43,818 nt of DNA from Burkholderia sp. L27(2015) (GCF_009765705.1 NZ_LMUX01000009.1:197335-241152), one strand, 5' to 3'. Positions 27,633 through 38,916 are shown, counted from the first letter of the stretch. Numbers and translations: made by a program. Notes: generated by a model not told the origin, from the letters alone.

Positions 27633-29027
27633 TTATTGACGCGCAAGCGTGGCGCGACGGCGCGAGTAGCCGAAATAGATCGTCAGCCCGATGATCAGCC
27701 AGATTCCGAAGGCGATCCAGGTAAGGCTCTGCAGGTTGACCATCAAGAACAGACAGGCCCCGATCGCCAGCAACGGGATTGCCGGCACGCCCGGGCAACG
27801 AAACGCGCGGGGCATATCGGGCCGCGTGCGCCGCAGCACCAGCACCGCCACCGAGACCATAATGAAGGCCGCCAGGGTGCCGATGTTGATCAGCTCGGCC
27901 AGCACGTTGAGCGGCACCAGCGCGCCGATCAGCCCGAAGGTCAGTCCGACCACCCAAGTGTTCAGGAACGGGGTCTTGAAGCGCGGATGAACCCGTGACA
28001 ATGCGGCGGGCATCAACCCATCACGCGACATCGCAAACAAGATGCGCGTCTGGCCGTAGGCCATCACCAGCATCACGGTTGTCATACCGAGGACTGCGCC
28101 CAGATCGACAAACGCTGCGGCCCATGGCTGGCCGGCCGCTTGCAGTACCAGCGAGACGGGGTGCGCCGAGCCTTCGAAGTGCTGCCACGGCACCACGCCC
28201 GTCATGATTGCCGTCACCACCACGTACAACGCAGTACACAGCAACAGCGAACCGATGATGCCGATCGGCAGGTCGCGCTTGGGATTGCGCACCTCTTCGG
28301 CAGCCGAGCTGACCGCGTCGAAACCGAGGAACGCGAAAAAGATCACGGCGGCCGCACTGAACACGCCGTCCCAGCCCATCGGCAGGTACGGGTGCCAGTT
28401 GCCCGGCTGTACGTGCGACACCCCCAGCACGATCACCAGCACCAGCACGGCCAGCTTGATCGAAACCATGATGTTATTGACCCGCGTGGATTTTTTTACG
28501 CCTAGCGAGATCAGCGTCGTGATCGCCATCACGATCAGGAAGGCTGGCAGGTTGAACAGGGTTTGCGCGTTCGGCACCATGCCGGGTGCGGCGGTGAGCG
28601 CGACGGGCAACGCGATGTCGAAGCTCTGCAGCAGCGATTGCAGATAACCGGACCAGCCGGTCGCCACCGCCGAGACGGCCAGCCCATATTCCAATAGCAG
28701 ATCCCAGCCGATGATCCAGGCGAAGATCTCGCCCAGCGTCGCATAGGAATAGGTGTAGATCGATCCTGCTACAGGCACCGACGACGCAAATTCCGCGTAC
28801 GCCAGAGCGGACAGGCCGCAGGCGATGGCCGCAATCACAAACGACAAGGTCAGCGCCGGTCCCGCCGTCAGCGCACCGGTGCCGGTGAGTACGAATATCC
28901 CCGTGCCGATGATGGCGCCGACGCCGAGGAAGGTCAGGTCCAGGGGGCCGAGCGCTTTACTGAGGCCGTTGCTCGCCGAGCTGTCGGCCAACATGCTTTC
29001 GATACTTTTTGTGCGTAACAAACTCAT
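27633..29027 (-). CDS. APC-family amino-acid permease
   Basis: Inner-membrane transporter of 464 aa with about 12 helices. The start of helix 1 is GVGAIIGTGIFVLTG, the substrate-binding glycine motif of the APC superfamily; helices 3 and 6 show the GWDLLLEYGLAVSAVA and FFAFLGFDAVSSAAEEVRNPKRDLP segments typical of the cationic amino-acid transporter-like (YfnA/CAT) branch. The exact amino acid is not known. The ATG at 29027 has AGGAGA about 10 nt upstream; the open frame continues 63 codons but those are non-coding in composition. Single gene, converging on metK. Confidence 0.9.
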   Translation of the reverse strand: MSLLRTKSIESMLADSSASNGLSKALGPLDLTFLGVGAIIGTGIFVLTGTGALTAGPALTLSFVIAAIACGLSALAYAEFASSVPVAGSIYTYSYATLGEIFAWIIGWDLLLEYGLAVSAVATGWSGYLQSLLQSFDIALPVALTAAPGMVPNAQTLFNLPAFLIVMAITTLISLGVKKSTRVNNIMVSIKLAVLVLVIVLGVSHVQPGNWHPYLPMGWDGVFSAAAVIFFAFLGFDAVSSAAEEVRNPKRDLPIGIIGSLLLCTALYVVVTAIMTGVVPWQHFEGSAHPVSLVLQAAGQPWAAAFVDLGAVLGMTTVMLVMAYGQTRILFAMSRDGLMPAALSRVHPRFKTPFLNTWVVGLTFGLIGALVPLNVLAELINIGTLAAFIMVSVAVLVLRRTRPDMPRAFRCPGVPAIPLLAIGACLFLMVNLQSLTWIAFGIWLIIGLTIYFGYSRRRATLARQ

Positions 29028-29115
29028 CTCAATGGATCTCCTGATATTTCCCTTGCGCGGACAGATCGCAGGCGTGGCGATGCCTCGCGACTGCTTGATT
29101 GATCTGCCCGATTGG

Positions 29116-29154
29116 TCTACATGAGTGATCGACATGAGCGATCTACACGAGGGA
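29116..29154. repeat. 3 x 13-bp tandem repeat upstream of the permease
   Basis: TCTACATGAGTGA (29116-29128), TCGACATGAGCGA (29129-29141) and TCTACACGAGGGA (29142-29154), in the gap between srkA and the permease. The wider gap 29028-29287 has no gene; the permease promoter should lie here but no clear hexamers were found. Confidence 0.8.
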
Positions 29155-29287
29155 AGGAAGTAGCACTGGACCATGAGATGAAGCAGAAAAACGAATGGCA
29201 CTGGAAAACAGACCAATTACCAGATGGGGCCCGAGCCGGTAGGACGATCAGGCCATAGTGCAGCAGTAGATCGTCGCGCAGCGCTGC

Positions 29288-30328
29288 TCAGACTGGCCAC
29301 AGCGGCGGTTCGCTGAGCGCGGCAACCTGCTCGCGTAACTCGATAATGCGGTCTTCCCAGTAGCGCTGGGTGTTAAACCACGGAAACGCGGCGGGAAATG
29401 CCGGGTCGTCCCAGCGGCGCGCCAGCCATGCGGCGTAATGAATCAGCCGCAGCGTGCGCAGTGCCTCGATCAAATAGAGTTCGCGGGTATCGAATTCGCA
29501 GAAGTCTTCGTAGCCGGCCAGCAGATCGCCCAGCGCGCGGCTCTGCTCGGCGCGTTCCCCCGACAGCAGCATCCATAGATCTTGCACCGCCGGTCCGCTG
29601 CGGCTGTCGTCGAAATCGACGAAATGAGGGCCGGCGTCGGTCCACAAAACGTTGCCGGGATGGCAGTCGCCGTGCAGGCGCAGCGAGCGCACGTCGCCCG
29701 CTCGATCGAACGCGTGCTGCACGCCTTCCAGCGCGAGTGTCGTGATGGTGGTGTAGGCGTCCAGCAATTCAGCCGGGATGAATCGATGCGCCAGCAGGAA
29801 TTCGCGCGGCTCCGTACCGAACCCGGCGATATCGAGCGCGGGTCGTTCCTGATAGACGCGCGTGCCGCCCACCGCATGCAAGCGGCCGAGGAAACGGCCT
29901 ATGCGTTCGAGGGTATCGCGATCCTCCAGCTCGGGTGCACGGCCCCCTTGGCGAGGAAATACCGAGAACCGGAAATCGGCAAATTCGTGCAGCGAACGAC
30001 CGTCGATCACCGTGGCGGGCACGGCCGGTATCTCATGTTCAGCCAGTTGAGCGACGAAAGCGTGTTCTTCGAGAATCGCGGCATCGCTCCAACGCTGCGG
30101 CCGGTAAAACTTGGCGACGACGAACGGACTATCTTCGATGCCGACCTGATAGACGCGGTTTTCGTAGCTATTGAGCGTCAGGAGCCGACCATCGGTACGC
30201 AGGCCGATTGAGTCGAGCGCATCGAGCACACATTCGGGCGTGAGCCCAGCGAACGGCACGCCGGCAGGGTTGACGGGCGCAGTCGCGCAGGGTGTGGCGG
30301 GAAAATCGGGCTGCAGGTCGGAGTTCAT
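29288..30328 (-). CDS. srkA: stress response serine/threonine kinase SrkA (YihE/RdoA)
   Basis: A 346-aa cytosolic kinase of the aminoglycoside-phosphotransferase fold. Characteristic marks are SYENRVYQVGIEDSPFVVAKFYRP, catalytic LHGDCHPGNVLW and metal-binding FVDFDDSRSGPAVQDLWMLLSG, all typical of SrkA. In E. coli it protects against stress-induced death and is linked to Cpx signalling and MazF toxicity. The N-terminal 25 residues are Pro/Ala-rich and extra. Monocistronic by appearance; a small conserved gene lies 77 nt upstream on the same strand. Confidence 0.92.
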   Translation of the reverse strand: MNSDLQPDFPATPCATAPVNPAGVPFAGLTPECVLDALDSIGLRTDGRLLTLNSYENRVYQVGIEDSPFVVAKFYRPQRWSDAAILEEHAFVAQLAEHEIPAVPATVIDGRSLHEFADFRFSVFPRQGGRAPELEDRDTLERIGRFLGRLHAVGGTRVYQERPALDIAGFGTEPREFLLAHRFIPAELLDAYTTITTLALEGVQHAFDRAGDVRSLRLHGDCHPGNVLWTDAGPHFVDFDDSRSGPAVQDLWMLLSGERAEQSRALGDLLAGYEDFCEFDTRELYLIEALRTLRLIHYAAWLARRWDDPAFPAAFPWFNTQRYWEDRIIELREQVAALSEPPLWPV

Positions 30329-30405
30329 GCCGACATTGTGCGGCTCGCTGCCCGATAAGGATAGGCAATTTGCCGTTCCTCGATCGGGCTATCGGCTATG
30401 CATCC

Positions 30406-30633
30406 TCAATGCAATTGCGCGCGAGACGCGTTGATAGGGCGCGAAGGCAGTAAATCGCCGGTATCGATCAGGTCGGTAATAAAGAACGGTTCGGTGCTCA
30501 GTTCTCGTGATGCGCCAGGCTGGCCGGCGTACCAAGTGACCATGGCCATGTCGCCCAGAATTTTCGTAACGATGCCAAATGCGCCACTGGGTACGGCGAT
30601 GTGACGCGACTGCACGATGGAGCCGATTTGCAT
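30406..30633 (-). CDS. small conserved hypothetical protein (75 aa)
   Basis: Reads MQIGSIVQSRHIAVPSGAF.. FGIVTKILGDMAMVTWYAG.. and ends in INASRAQLH. The alternating beta-like pattern around GAFGIVTKILGDMAMVTWY resembles a small barrel domain, but I cannot name the family. The ATG at 30633 is chosen because GGAGAG stands about 10 nt before it; the frame continues 39 codons upstream with a hydrophobic stretch but no ribosome site. Such short proteins are common near srkA in Burkholderia, from memory. Confidence 0.6.
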   Translation of the reverse strand: MQIGSIVQSRHIAVPSGAFGIVTKILGDMAMVTWYAGQPGASRELSTEPFFITDLIDTGDLLPSRPINASRAQLH

Positions 30634-31019
30634 AAAGGTGCTCTCCACTAAAGTTCCAATTGCAATTGTAGCGCTGTGTGTCGATGCACGACTCGCGCGG
30701 GATGCGCCAGCGAGTGCTAAAGGAAGACAAAAAAAGCATAAAAAAAGCACATAAACGTCCGCGCTGTGGACAAAAAACGAAGGCTGCGCGTATATTAAGG
30801 AAGGCGAATATGGTTAACCCGAAATCTTCATAATAAAAAGAACTAACCCGCTTGCGAAATAAAGTACACTCGCTGCGATTCATAGCCTGCTTGCCTTTCA
30901 AGCTTTTCAGTCGCCTCGAAGAAGCGTTAGCCGATTGTAATCGGGTGCATTTTGTAACGCGTGAACGCAGGGACCGAACCCACGTAAAAGTTAATCCGGC
31001 TTCGATATAAAAAACCAGC
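30634..31019. promoter_or_regulatory. intergenic region with candidate promoter of the RND operon
   Basis: No gene is supported in this rather AT-rich stretch between divergent genes. A plausible plus-strand promoter is TGGACA (30767-30772), 18-bp spacer, TATATT (30791-30796), which would give a leader of more than 200 nt before the efflux gene. No ribosome site is evident before the efflux start codon. Confidence 0.4.
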
Positions 31020-34000
31020 ATGTGGATCGTCAGACTGGCGCTTAAGCGCCCTTACACGTTTATCGTACTGTCGCTGCTGCTGTTGATCATCGGCCCGCTG
31101 ACGATTCTAAGAACACCTACCGATATTTTCCCGAATATCGATATTCCGGTGGTCACCGTGATATGGACGTACAACGGCCTGCCGCCCGATCAGATGGAGC
31201 GCCGCATTACGCTCAATTACGAGCGTGGCCTGTCAACCGCGGTCAACGATATTGAGCATATCGAATCGCAATCGCTATCCGGTATTGCGGTAATCAAGAT
31301 CTTCTTCCAGCCGGGCGCCAATATCAGCGAAGCGGTCGCGGAAATTACCGCACTTTCGCAGAGCCAGTTGCGCTCATTGCCGCCTGGCATCACGCCGCCG
31401 AACATCCTGCGCTTTAACGCGTCGACCGTGCCTATCCTGCGGCTTGCGCTGTCTTCGGACCAGTTGACTGAGCAGGAACTGTACGACTGGGGCAACAGCT
31501 TCCTGAAGACCCAGCTCGCCACCGTGCAGGGCGCATCGGTGCCGTTGCCTTATGGCGGCAAGCAGCGCCAGATCATGGTCGACATCGATTCGCGCAAGCT
31601 GCAGGCGAAAAATCTCTCGCCGATGGATGTGGTCAACGCGATCAGCGCGCAAAACCTGATTCTGCCAACCGGCACCACCAAGATCGGTTCGACCGAATAC
31701 CAAGTAGGCATGAACGCCAGCCCCACGAGCCTGGCCGGTCTGAACGACATGCCGATACGCACCGGTCCGAACGGCACGATCTATATCAAGGACGTCGCCC
31801 AGGTACGCGACGGCTTTCAGCCCCAGACCAACATCGTGCGCGTGAACGGCCAGCGCGCAGCGCTGCTCACTGTGAACAAGAGCGGCAATGCGTCGACGCT
31901 GGACATCGTCAGCCGGATCAAGGAACTGCTGCCGACCTTGCATACGCTGGTGCCCGACTCGCTGCGCATCGATCCCGTTTCAGATCAGTCGTTGTTCGTG
32001 CGCGCCTCGATCTCGGGTGTGCTGCGCGAGGCCTTGATTGCTGCGGGCCTCACGGCGTTGATGATCTTGTTATTCCTCGGCAGTTGGCGTGCGACGCTGA
32101 TCATCGCGGTGTCGATTCCTTTGTCGATGCTGACCTCGATCACCTTGCTGTCGGCGTTGGGCCAGACCATCAACATCATGACGTTAGGCGGGCTCGCGCT
32201 CGCGGTCGGGATCCTGGTCGACGATGCGACGGTCACCATCGAAAACATCAGCCACAACCTGGAGCAGGGCAAGACCCTGGAGCAGGCGATTCTCGATGGA
32301 GCGCAACAGATCGCCGTGCCGACCCTGGTGTCGACGCTGTCGATCTGTATCGTGTTCGTGCCGATGTTCCTGCTCTCGGGCGTGGCGCATTATCTGTTCG
32401 TGCCGCTGGCCGAAGCCGTGGTGTTCGCGATGCTTGCGTCTTATTTCTTCTCGCGCACGCTGGTACCCACGCTGGCCAACTATCTGCTGCGTCATCACCA
32501 CCGCCCGCCCGGTGAAGATGCGCCGCGCTCGAACAACCCGTTCATGCGCGTGCATCAGAGTTTCGAGCGCGGCTTCGTGGTGGTGCGCGAGGGCTACCGC
32601 AATTTCCTGGAAGCGCGCCTCGCACGCCCAGGCCGTTTTGCCGGCATCTTCCTGCTGTGCTGTGCATTGTCGTTCGTGCTCATGCCGTTCCTTGGGCGCG
32701 ACTTTTTCCCGGCCGTCGACGCGGGCGAGATCGCCTTGCATTTCCGCGCCAAAACCGGCACCCGTATCGAGGAAACCGCCCGCTTGACCGACCGTATCGA
32801 TAAACGCATTCGGCAGATCATTCCGGCCCGCGAACTCAATACCATCATCGACAATATCGGCTTACCGGTTTCGGGTATCAACTTGTCCTACAGCAACACC
32901 GGCACCATCAGCACCGCCGACTCGGACATCCTGATCAGCCTGCAGCCCGATCACCGGCCTACCGCGGGCTACGTGCGCGAATTGCGGCGCATACTGAACG
33001 CTGAATTCCCTGGCATCCAGTTTTCGTTCCTGCCGGCCGACATTGTCAGCCAGATTCTGAATTTTGGTATCCCGGCGCCTATCGATATCCAGGTCGTCGG
33101 GCGCGACGTGCTGGGCAACCGCGCGTTTGCCGCGCAATTGCTGCAACGGGTGCGCTCGGTCCCAGGGTTTGCCGATGCACGGATCCAGCAACCGGGCGAC
33201 CTGCCTGGCATTCATATCGAAGTGGACCGCACCAAGGCGCTGCAAGCCGGCTTTACGCAGAAGGATGTCTCCAGCGATTTGCTGATCACCTTGTCCGGCA
33301 GCCAGCAAACCACACCGACCTTCTGGCTTAATCCGGCCAACGGCGTGAGTTACAACGTCATTACCGAATCGCCGCAATACGACATGGATTCGCTGCAGGC
33401 GTTGTCCAATATCCCGCTAGTCACGCCGACGGGCAGAAGCACCATCCTCGGCGCACTGGCCACGCTGAGCCGGGAAATGGGCAACGCCGTCAATACGCAT
33501 TACAACGTCCAGTCGACTATAGATATATACGGGACTACTGAGGGCCGCGACCTCGGTGCCGTTGCCGACGACCTGCAGCACATCGTCGACGCCTCACGCA
33601 AAGACTTGCCGCGCGGCTCGCAGATCCAGATCCGGGGCCAGGTACAGACCATGAATCAATCGTTCAGTGGCCTGGCCGCCGGTCTGTTGTTTGCGATCGT
33701 GCTGGTGTACTTGCTGATTGTGGTGAATTTCCAGTCGTGGCTGGATCCTTTCATCATCATCACCGGTTTGCCGGGCGCGATGGCGGGTATCGTCTGGATG
33801 CTGTTCCTCACGCACACGACGTTGTCGATTCCGGCGCTCACGGGGGCCATCATGTGTATCGGGATTGCTACGGCCAACAGTATTCTGGTGGTCAGCGCTG
33901 CGCGCGAGCAGTTGCTCGAACATGGCGAGCCGTTGCGCGCCGCGCTCGAAGCCGGGTACACACGCTTTCGACCGGTGCTGATGACCGCATTGGCGATGGT

Positions 34001-34202
34001 GATCGGCATGGTGCCGATGGCACTGGGCCTGGGTGAGGGCGGTGAGCAGAATGCGCCGCTGGGCCGCGCAGTCATCGGGGGGCTGCTGATAGGCACAGGC
34101 GCTACGTTGTTTTTTGTACCGGTAGTATTTTCGATGATCTATCAGCGGTTGGCAGCACGCCGGCTACGCATGATCGGGCAGATCGTGCCCCCGCAGCATT
34201 AA
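31020..34202 (+). CDS. RND efflux transporter, inner-membrane pump subunit
   Basis: A 1060-aa AcrB/MdtC-type proton-driven pump. Twelve helices are expected: one at the N-terminus (FIVLSLLLLIIGPLTIL), a large periplasmic loop, a helix 2-6 block (about 335-480) containing the proton-relay pair in GILVDDATVTIEN, a second periplasmic loop and a final helix block (about 870-1040). Length is the family norm and the frame is intact. It exports hydrophobic compounds or drugs together with the adaptor and outer-membrane channel encoded next. Substrates cannot be told. The gene comes first in its operon, ahead of the adaptor, the reverse of acrAB. Confidence 0.93.
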   Translation: MWIVRLALKRPYTFIVLSLLLLIIGPLTILRTPTDIFPNIDIPVVTVIWTYNGLPPDQMERRITLNYERGLSTAVNDIEHIESQSLSGIAVIKIFFQPGANISEAVAEITALSQSQLRSLPPGITPPNILRFNASTVPILRLALSSDQLTEQELYDWGNSFLKTQLATVQGASVPLPYGGKQRQIMVDIDSRKLQAKNLSPMDVVNAISAQNLILPTGTTKIGSTEYQVGMNASPTSLAGLNDMPIRTGPNGTIYIKDVAQVRDGFQPQTNIVRVNGQRAALLTVNKSGNASTLDIVSRIKELLPTLHTLVPDSLRIDPVSDQSLFVRASISGVLREALIAAGLTALMILLFLGSWRATLIIAVSIPLSMLTSITLLSALGQTINIMTLGGLALAVGILVDDATVTIENISHNLEQGKTLEQAILDGAQQIAVPTLVSTLSICIVFVPMFLLSGVAHYLFVPLAEAVVFAMLASYFFSRTLVPTLANYLLRHHHRPPGEDAPRSNNPFMRVHQSFERGFVVVREGYRNFLEARLARPGRFAGIFLLCCALSFVLMPFLGRDFFPAVDAGEIALHFRAKTGTRIEETARLTDRIDKRIRQIIPARELNTIIDNIGLPVSGINLSYSNTGTISTADSDILISLQPDHRPTAGYVRELRRILNAEFPGIQFSFLPADIVSQILNFGIPAPIDIQVVGRDVLGNRAFAAQLLQRVRSVPGFADARIQQPGDLPGIHIEVDRTKALQAGFTQKDVSSDLLITLSGSQQTTPTFWLNPANGVSYNVITESPQYDMDSLQALSNIPLVTPTGRSTILGALATLSREMGNAVNTHYNVQSTIDIYGTTEGRDLGAVADDLQHIVDASRKDLPRGSQIQIRGQVQTMNQSFSGLAAGLLFAIVLVYLLIVVNFQSWLDPFIIITGLPGAMAGIVWMLFLTHTTLSIPALTGAIMCIGIATANSILVVSAAREQLLEHGEPLRAALEAGYTRFRPVLMTALAMVIGMVPMALGLGEGGEQNAPLGRAVIGGLLIGTGATLFFVPVVFSMIYQRLAARRLRMIGQIVPPQH

Positions 34203-34220
34203 GAGGTATTTCGGAACGTT

Positions 34221-35516
34221 ATGGATTCGATACATCCCACCCCCTCGCCCGCGATGTCGCGACGACGCAAGATCTGGATCGCGGTTGCCGTACTCGTGGT
34301 ACTGGCGCTCGCCGTGCAGGGCATCGTTGCGCGGCACTTGACGCACTCGGCGCTGGAGCGCGACGCCGCGGTTTCCAGTGTGCAGACGGTTTCGGTGATC
34401 ACGCCGATGCTCGCGGCAGCTTCGCAGGACTTGGTGCTGCCGGCCGATATGCGAGCCTACGCCGACGCGCCGATCTTCGCGCGCGTGAGTGGCTATTTGA
34501 CCAAGTGGTATGTCGATATCGGCGGTCATGTGAAAAAGGGCCAGTTATTGGCCGAGGTCGATACGCCTGAAGTCCACGATCAGTTGCGCCAAGCCCATGC
34601 TGATGAGCAGACCGCGCAGGCCAATTATCTGCTGGCCAAAAGCACCGCCGATCGCTGGGATCAGATGCTGAAAAGCCACTCGGTCTCCCAACAGGAAGCC
34701 GAGGAAAAAGACAGCGACATGCAGGCCAAGCAATCGGCCCTTAACAGCGCGCGCGCCAATGCTTCGCGGCTCACGCAGCTGACTTCGTTCGGTAATCTCT
34801 ATGCGCCGTTCGACGGTGTGGTGACGGCTCGCAATACCGACGTAGGACAATTGATCGATGCTGGCAGCGCATCAGCGGGCCGGGAGCTGTTCCATATTCA
34901 GGATGCGACCACGTTGCGTGTTTATGCGAATGTGCCGCAGGCCTACGCATCGCAAGTCAAGATCGGCCAGACGGCTGAGTTGATTCTTAACGAACAGGCG
35001 GGGCGCCCCGTCACCGGGGTCGTGGTGCGTACGGCCGGTGCGGTCGATCCGGTCGCGCGGACTCTGCTGGTCGAAGTCGAAGTGAAGAATCCGACGGGTG
35101 AACTGCTACCCGGTTCTTATGCGCAGATTCGTTTTCGCCTCACGAGTGGCCAGGCAGGCTTGCTGTTGCCAGGCAACGCGTTGCTGTTTAGACCGGGCGG
35201 CGTGCGTGTCGCAGTGGTCGACGCGCAGCAACACGTCAAGCTGGTGCCAGTTAAGCTGGGAGTCGACTATGGCACGCGGGTAGCGATCGCCGCAGGCTTG
35301 AGCGGACAGGAGCGCGTGATAATCAATCCGCCCGATGCCATCGTCGATGGCGCGACCGTCAGGATCGTGGCGGCCCCAGGGCGGGCAGCGTCGGGCGTAA
35401 CGGCGGCATCGGGTGCTGCAGGTGCGTCGGCCGCGACTGCCGAGCCCTCCGCGGTATTGGCCCCGGCCTCGGATGCACTGGCTACTTCGAGAGCGGCATC
35501 GGGAGCTGCATCATGA
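34221..35516 (+). CDS. RND efflux periplasmic adaptor (membrane fusion protein)
   Basis: A 431-aa HlyD/AcrA-family adaptor bridging pump and outer-membrane channel. One N-terminal anchor helix (IWIAVAVLVVLALAVQGI) follows a basic stretch; then the lipoyl half-motifs around FARVSGYLTKWYVDIGGHVKKGQLLAEVDTPE, a helical hairpin (HDQLRQAHADEQTAQANYLLAKS..) and the beta-barrel. The final 40 residues are an Ala/Ser-rich low-complexity tail (SGVTAASGAAGASAATAEP..), not part of the fold. It starts 19 nt after the pump gene, and its stop overlaps the next start by 4 nt. Confidence 0.92.
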   Translation: MDSIHPTPSPAMSRRRKIWIAVAVLVVLALAVQGIVARHLTHSALERDAAVSSVQTVSVITPMLAAASQDLVLPADMRAYADAPIFARVSGYLTKWYVDIGGHVKKGQLLAEVDTPEVHDQLRQAHADEQTAQANYLLAKSTADRWDQMLKSHSVSQQEAEEKDSDMQAKQSALNSARANASRLTQLTSFGNLYAPFDGVVTARNTDVGQLIDAGSASAGRELFHIQDATTLRVYANVPQAYASQVKIGQTAELILNEQAGRPVTGVVVRTAGAVDPVARTLLVEVEVKNPTGELLPGSYAQIRFRLTSGQAGLLLPGNALLFRPGGVRVAVVDAQQHVKLVPVKLGVDYGTRVAIAAGLSGQERVIINPPDAIVDGATVRIVAAPGRAASGVTAASGAAGASAATAEPSAVLAPASDALATSRAASGAAS

Positions 35517-37024
35517 GACGAATGCGCCAGAAACGAACGTACAGCAGCGTGGCGAGCCGCGCCATTACGTTGAGTGCCGCGCTGGCATTGGCGGCGTGTT
35601 CCATGGGCCCCGATTATGTGCGCCCAACCGCGCCGGTCGCGGCGGCCTACAAGGAAGCGCTTCCTAGCCCCGCCACCAGCCTCGACACCTCGAACTGGAA
35701 GCCCGCACAACCTGGCACGGCCGCCGCACAACGCTGGTGGGAAGTCTACGGCGATCCGCGACTCAATGCGCTTGAAGTGCAGGTGGCCACCGCCAACCAG
35801 AACGTCGCCGCGGCGGCTGCGCGCTATCGTTCGGCGCAGGCCACCATCGCGCAATTCCGCTCGGCCTTGTTCCCGACGCTGTCGATCGACTCAGGCTTTA
35901 CCCAGACCCATGCTTCGCAAAACATCCTGTTTAAATCGAGTGCCGGCGTTACGGTGCCCGACTATCTGGTCGGTGCGCAAGTGTCGTGGGAGCCGGATTT
36001 ATGGGGCCGCATTTCGCGTTCGGTCGAAGGCGCCGAGGCTTCGGCCCAGGCGAGCGCCGCCGATCTACAGGGTGCCTTGCTCTCGATGCAGGCTGAGCTG
36101 GCCACCGATTATTTCCAGTTGCGCGGCATCAAGCAGGAGCAGCAACTGTTGGTCTCCACCGTACAGGCCTATCAGCGCGCGCTGACGCTGACGCAAAACC
36201 GCTACAACGGTGGCGTGGCGCCCGAATCGGATCTGACGCAGGCCGAGGCACAATTGCAAGAAACGCAGGCGCAGTTGCTCGATCTGGGCATCGTGCACGA
36301 TCAGCTCGAGCATGCGATAGCGATTTTGATCGGACAAAGCCCATCGACGTTTACGCCGACGGCGGCACCCTTGGGTCAAGACGATCCCGCGCCGTCCGCG
36401 GCGCTCTCGGCTGTGCCACTGGGCGTGCCGTCCACGCTGCTTGAACGACGTCCCGATATCGCTGCGGCGGAACGCCGGGTGTCCGCGGCCAATGCGCAAG
36501 TGGGCGTGGCGACTGCGGCATTTTTCCCGAACCTGTTCATCACGCTGACCGGTGGGCTGGAGTCGACCAATTTCGGTCCGTTCCTGACTGCACCGAGCCG
36601 GTATTGGTCGCTGGGTCCGCAGTTGGCCGGCACGATACTCGATTTCGGCGGCCGCGCAGCGACGCGCAACCAGGCGCGTGCCGGCTACGATGAAAGTGTG
36701 GCGGACTATCGCGAGACGGTGCTGGGCGCATTCCAGCAAGTGGAAGATAACTTGGCCGCGCTGCGAATACTCGAAGCCGAGATGAAAGCCCAACAGGCTG
36801 CCGTGGTGGCGGCGCAGCGTTCGTTGAGCCTGCTGAGCAACCGCTACGAAAACGGCGCCATCACCTATTTGAATGTGGTGATCGCGCAGACCACGGCATT
36901 GTCCGACGAGCGCGCGGTGGTATCGCTGCAGCGCCGCAGGTTGGCGGCCAGTGTCGGGCTGATCAAAGCGCTCGGCGGTGGCTGGAGCGTCGCGGAACTC
37001 GAAGCGAAACCCACCAATCCGTAG
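35513..37024 (+). CDS. RND efflux outer-membrane lipoprotein (OprM/NodT family)
   Basis: A 503-aa TolC-like channel. The N-terminus has a signal peptide with lipobox LAAC, Cys29 being the predicted lipidated residue, followed by [13 protein letters not shown], the hallmark of NodT-family channels. The two OEP repeats show the matching segments around [21 protein letters not shown] and [20 protein letters not shown]. It is coupled by an ATGA overlap to the adaptor gene and completes a pump-adaptor-channel operon. Confidence 0.93.
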   Translation: MRRMRQKRTYSSVASRAITLSAALALAACSMGPDYVRPTAPVAAAYKEALPSPATSLDTSNWKPAQPGTAAAQRWWEVYGDPRLNALEVQVATANQNVAAAAARYRSAQATIAQFRSALFPTLSIDSGFTQTHASQNILFKSSAGVTVPDYLVGAQVSWEPDLWGRISRSVEGAEASAQASAADLQGALLSMQAELATDYFQLRGIKQEQQLLVSTVQAYQRALTLTQNRYNGGVAPESDLTQAEAQLQETQAQLLDLGIVHDQLEHAIAILIGQSPSTFTPTAAPLGQDDPAPSAALSAVPLGVPSTLLERRPDIAAAERRVSAANAQVGVATAAFFPNLFITLTGGLESTNFGPFLTAPSRYWSLGPQLAGTILDFGGRAATRNQARAGYDESVADYRETVLGAFQQVEDNLAALRILEAEMKAQQAAVVAAQRSLSLLSNRYENGAITYLNVVIAQTTALSDERAVVSLQRRRLAASVGLIKALGGGWSVAELEAKPTNP

Positions 37025-37111
37025 CCTGTGCGGCAAGCTGTGCCCAGTGGTCGGCCGTGAAAATGAAGGCAACGAGCGAGCCGTCATGCCGCACGACTGC
37101 CGCGGGTTTGC

Positions 37112-37117
37112 TACAAT
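37112..37117 (+). promoter_or_regulatory. ahcY promoter -10 element
   Basis: TACAAT at 37112-37117, one base off consensus. Transcription would begin near 37124, directly before the riboswitch. The -35 is weak (around 37089). Confidence 0.5.
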
Positions 37118-37123
37118 GCCGAC

Positions 37124-37218
37124 TTCTGAGGAGCGTTGCGACGGGTTTTTCCCGCCAGGCTCAGATCCTTGCTTCGGCGCCGACGATTTTCGGCTGCCGC
37201 ATCAAACGGCGCTCACGT
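37124..37218 (+). promoter_or_regulatory. SAH (S-adenosylhomocysteine) riboswitch of ahcY
   Basis: This stretch carries the conserved pieces of the SAH riboswitch known from Burkholderia and Ralstonia ahcY leaders: GAGGAGCGTTGCGAC, then CCGCCAGGCTCAG, and at the 3' end AACGGCGCTCAC. P1 pairs CTGAG (37126-37130) with CTCAG (37160-37164). An inner stem is CGGG-ttttt-CCCG (37142-37154). A second hairpin is GCCGA/TCGGC (37179-37194). The pseudoknot pairs GAGCG (37131-37135) with CGCTC (37210-37214). In the known class, SAH binding raises expression of the downstream gene, so SAH turns on its own hydrolase. Confidence 0.93.
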
Positions 37219-37251
37219 CTATTTTCTATTCTGCTTAGAAAGGAGGGCGTG

Positions 37252-38692
<1,441 letters not shown>

Positions 38693-38694
<2 letters not shown>

Positions 38695-38752
38695 TTAGCG
38701 CATTGGTTAGTGCTTCAGTTAGCGCCTCAGTTGCTCCTTAGTTGCCCATTAG
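38693..38752. repeat. 5 x 12-bp degenerate tandem repeat after ahcY
   Basis: GATTAGCGCATT (38693), GGTTAGTGCTTC (38705), AGTTAGCGCCTC (38717), AGTTGCTCCTTA (38729) and GTTGCCCATTAG (38741). The first unit overlaps the ahcY stop codon. Similarity between neighbours is clear for units 1-3 and weaker after. Confidence 0.65.
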
Positions 38753-38786
38753 CTAGCGCAATGAGCTTTGGAGCGCTCTGAAGCGA

Positions 38787-38828
38787 AGCAAACCCGGCAG
38801 GCTGTGAGCCTGCCGGGTTTGCTTTCCT
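38787..38828 (+). terminator. rho-independent terminator after ahcY
   Basis: A perfect 17-bp inverted repeat (38787-38803 with 38807-38823, 3-nt loop), then TTCCTC. It is very stable, with a short T tract; it should stop ahcY transcription about 95 nt after its stop. Confidence 0.85.
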
Positions 38829-38916
38829 CGGCCGAGATGACGCTGTAACGTCGGCGACGCAAGGCATGTGCACGCGATTGACGATCCGGTTCCCGTTTCC
38901 TTGGTTAGGAGGTTTT

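Noticed and set aside
37057-37251. N-terminal 65-codon extension of ahcY
   Set aside because: This stretch is the -10 element, SAH riboswitch and ribosome site, not protein.
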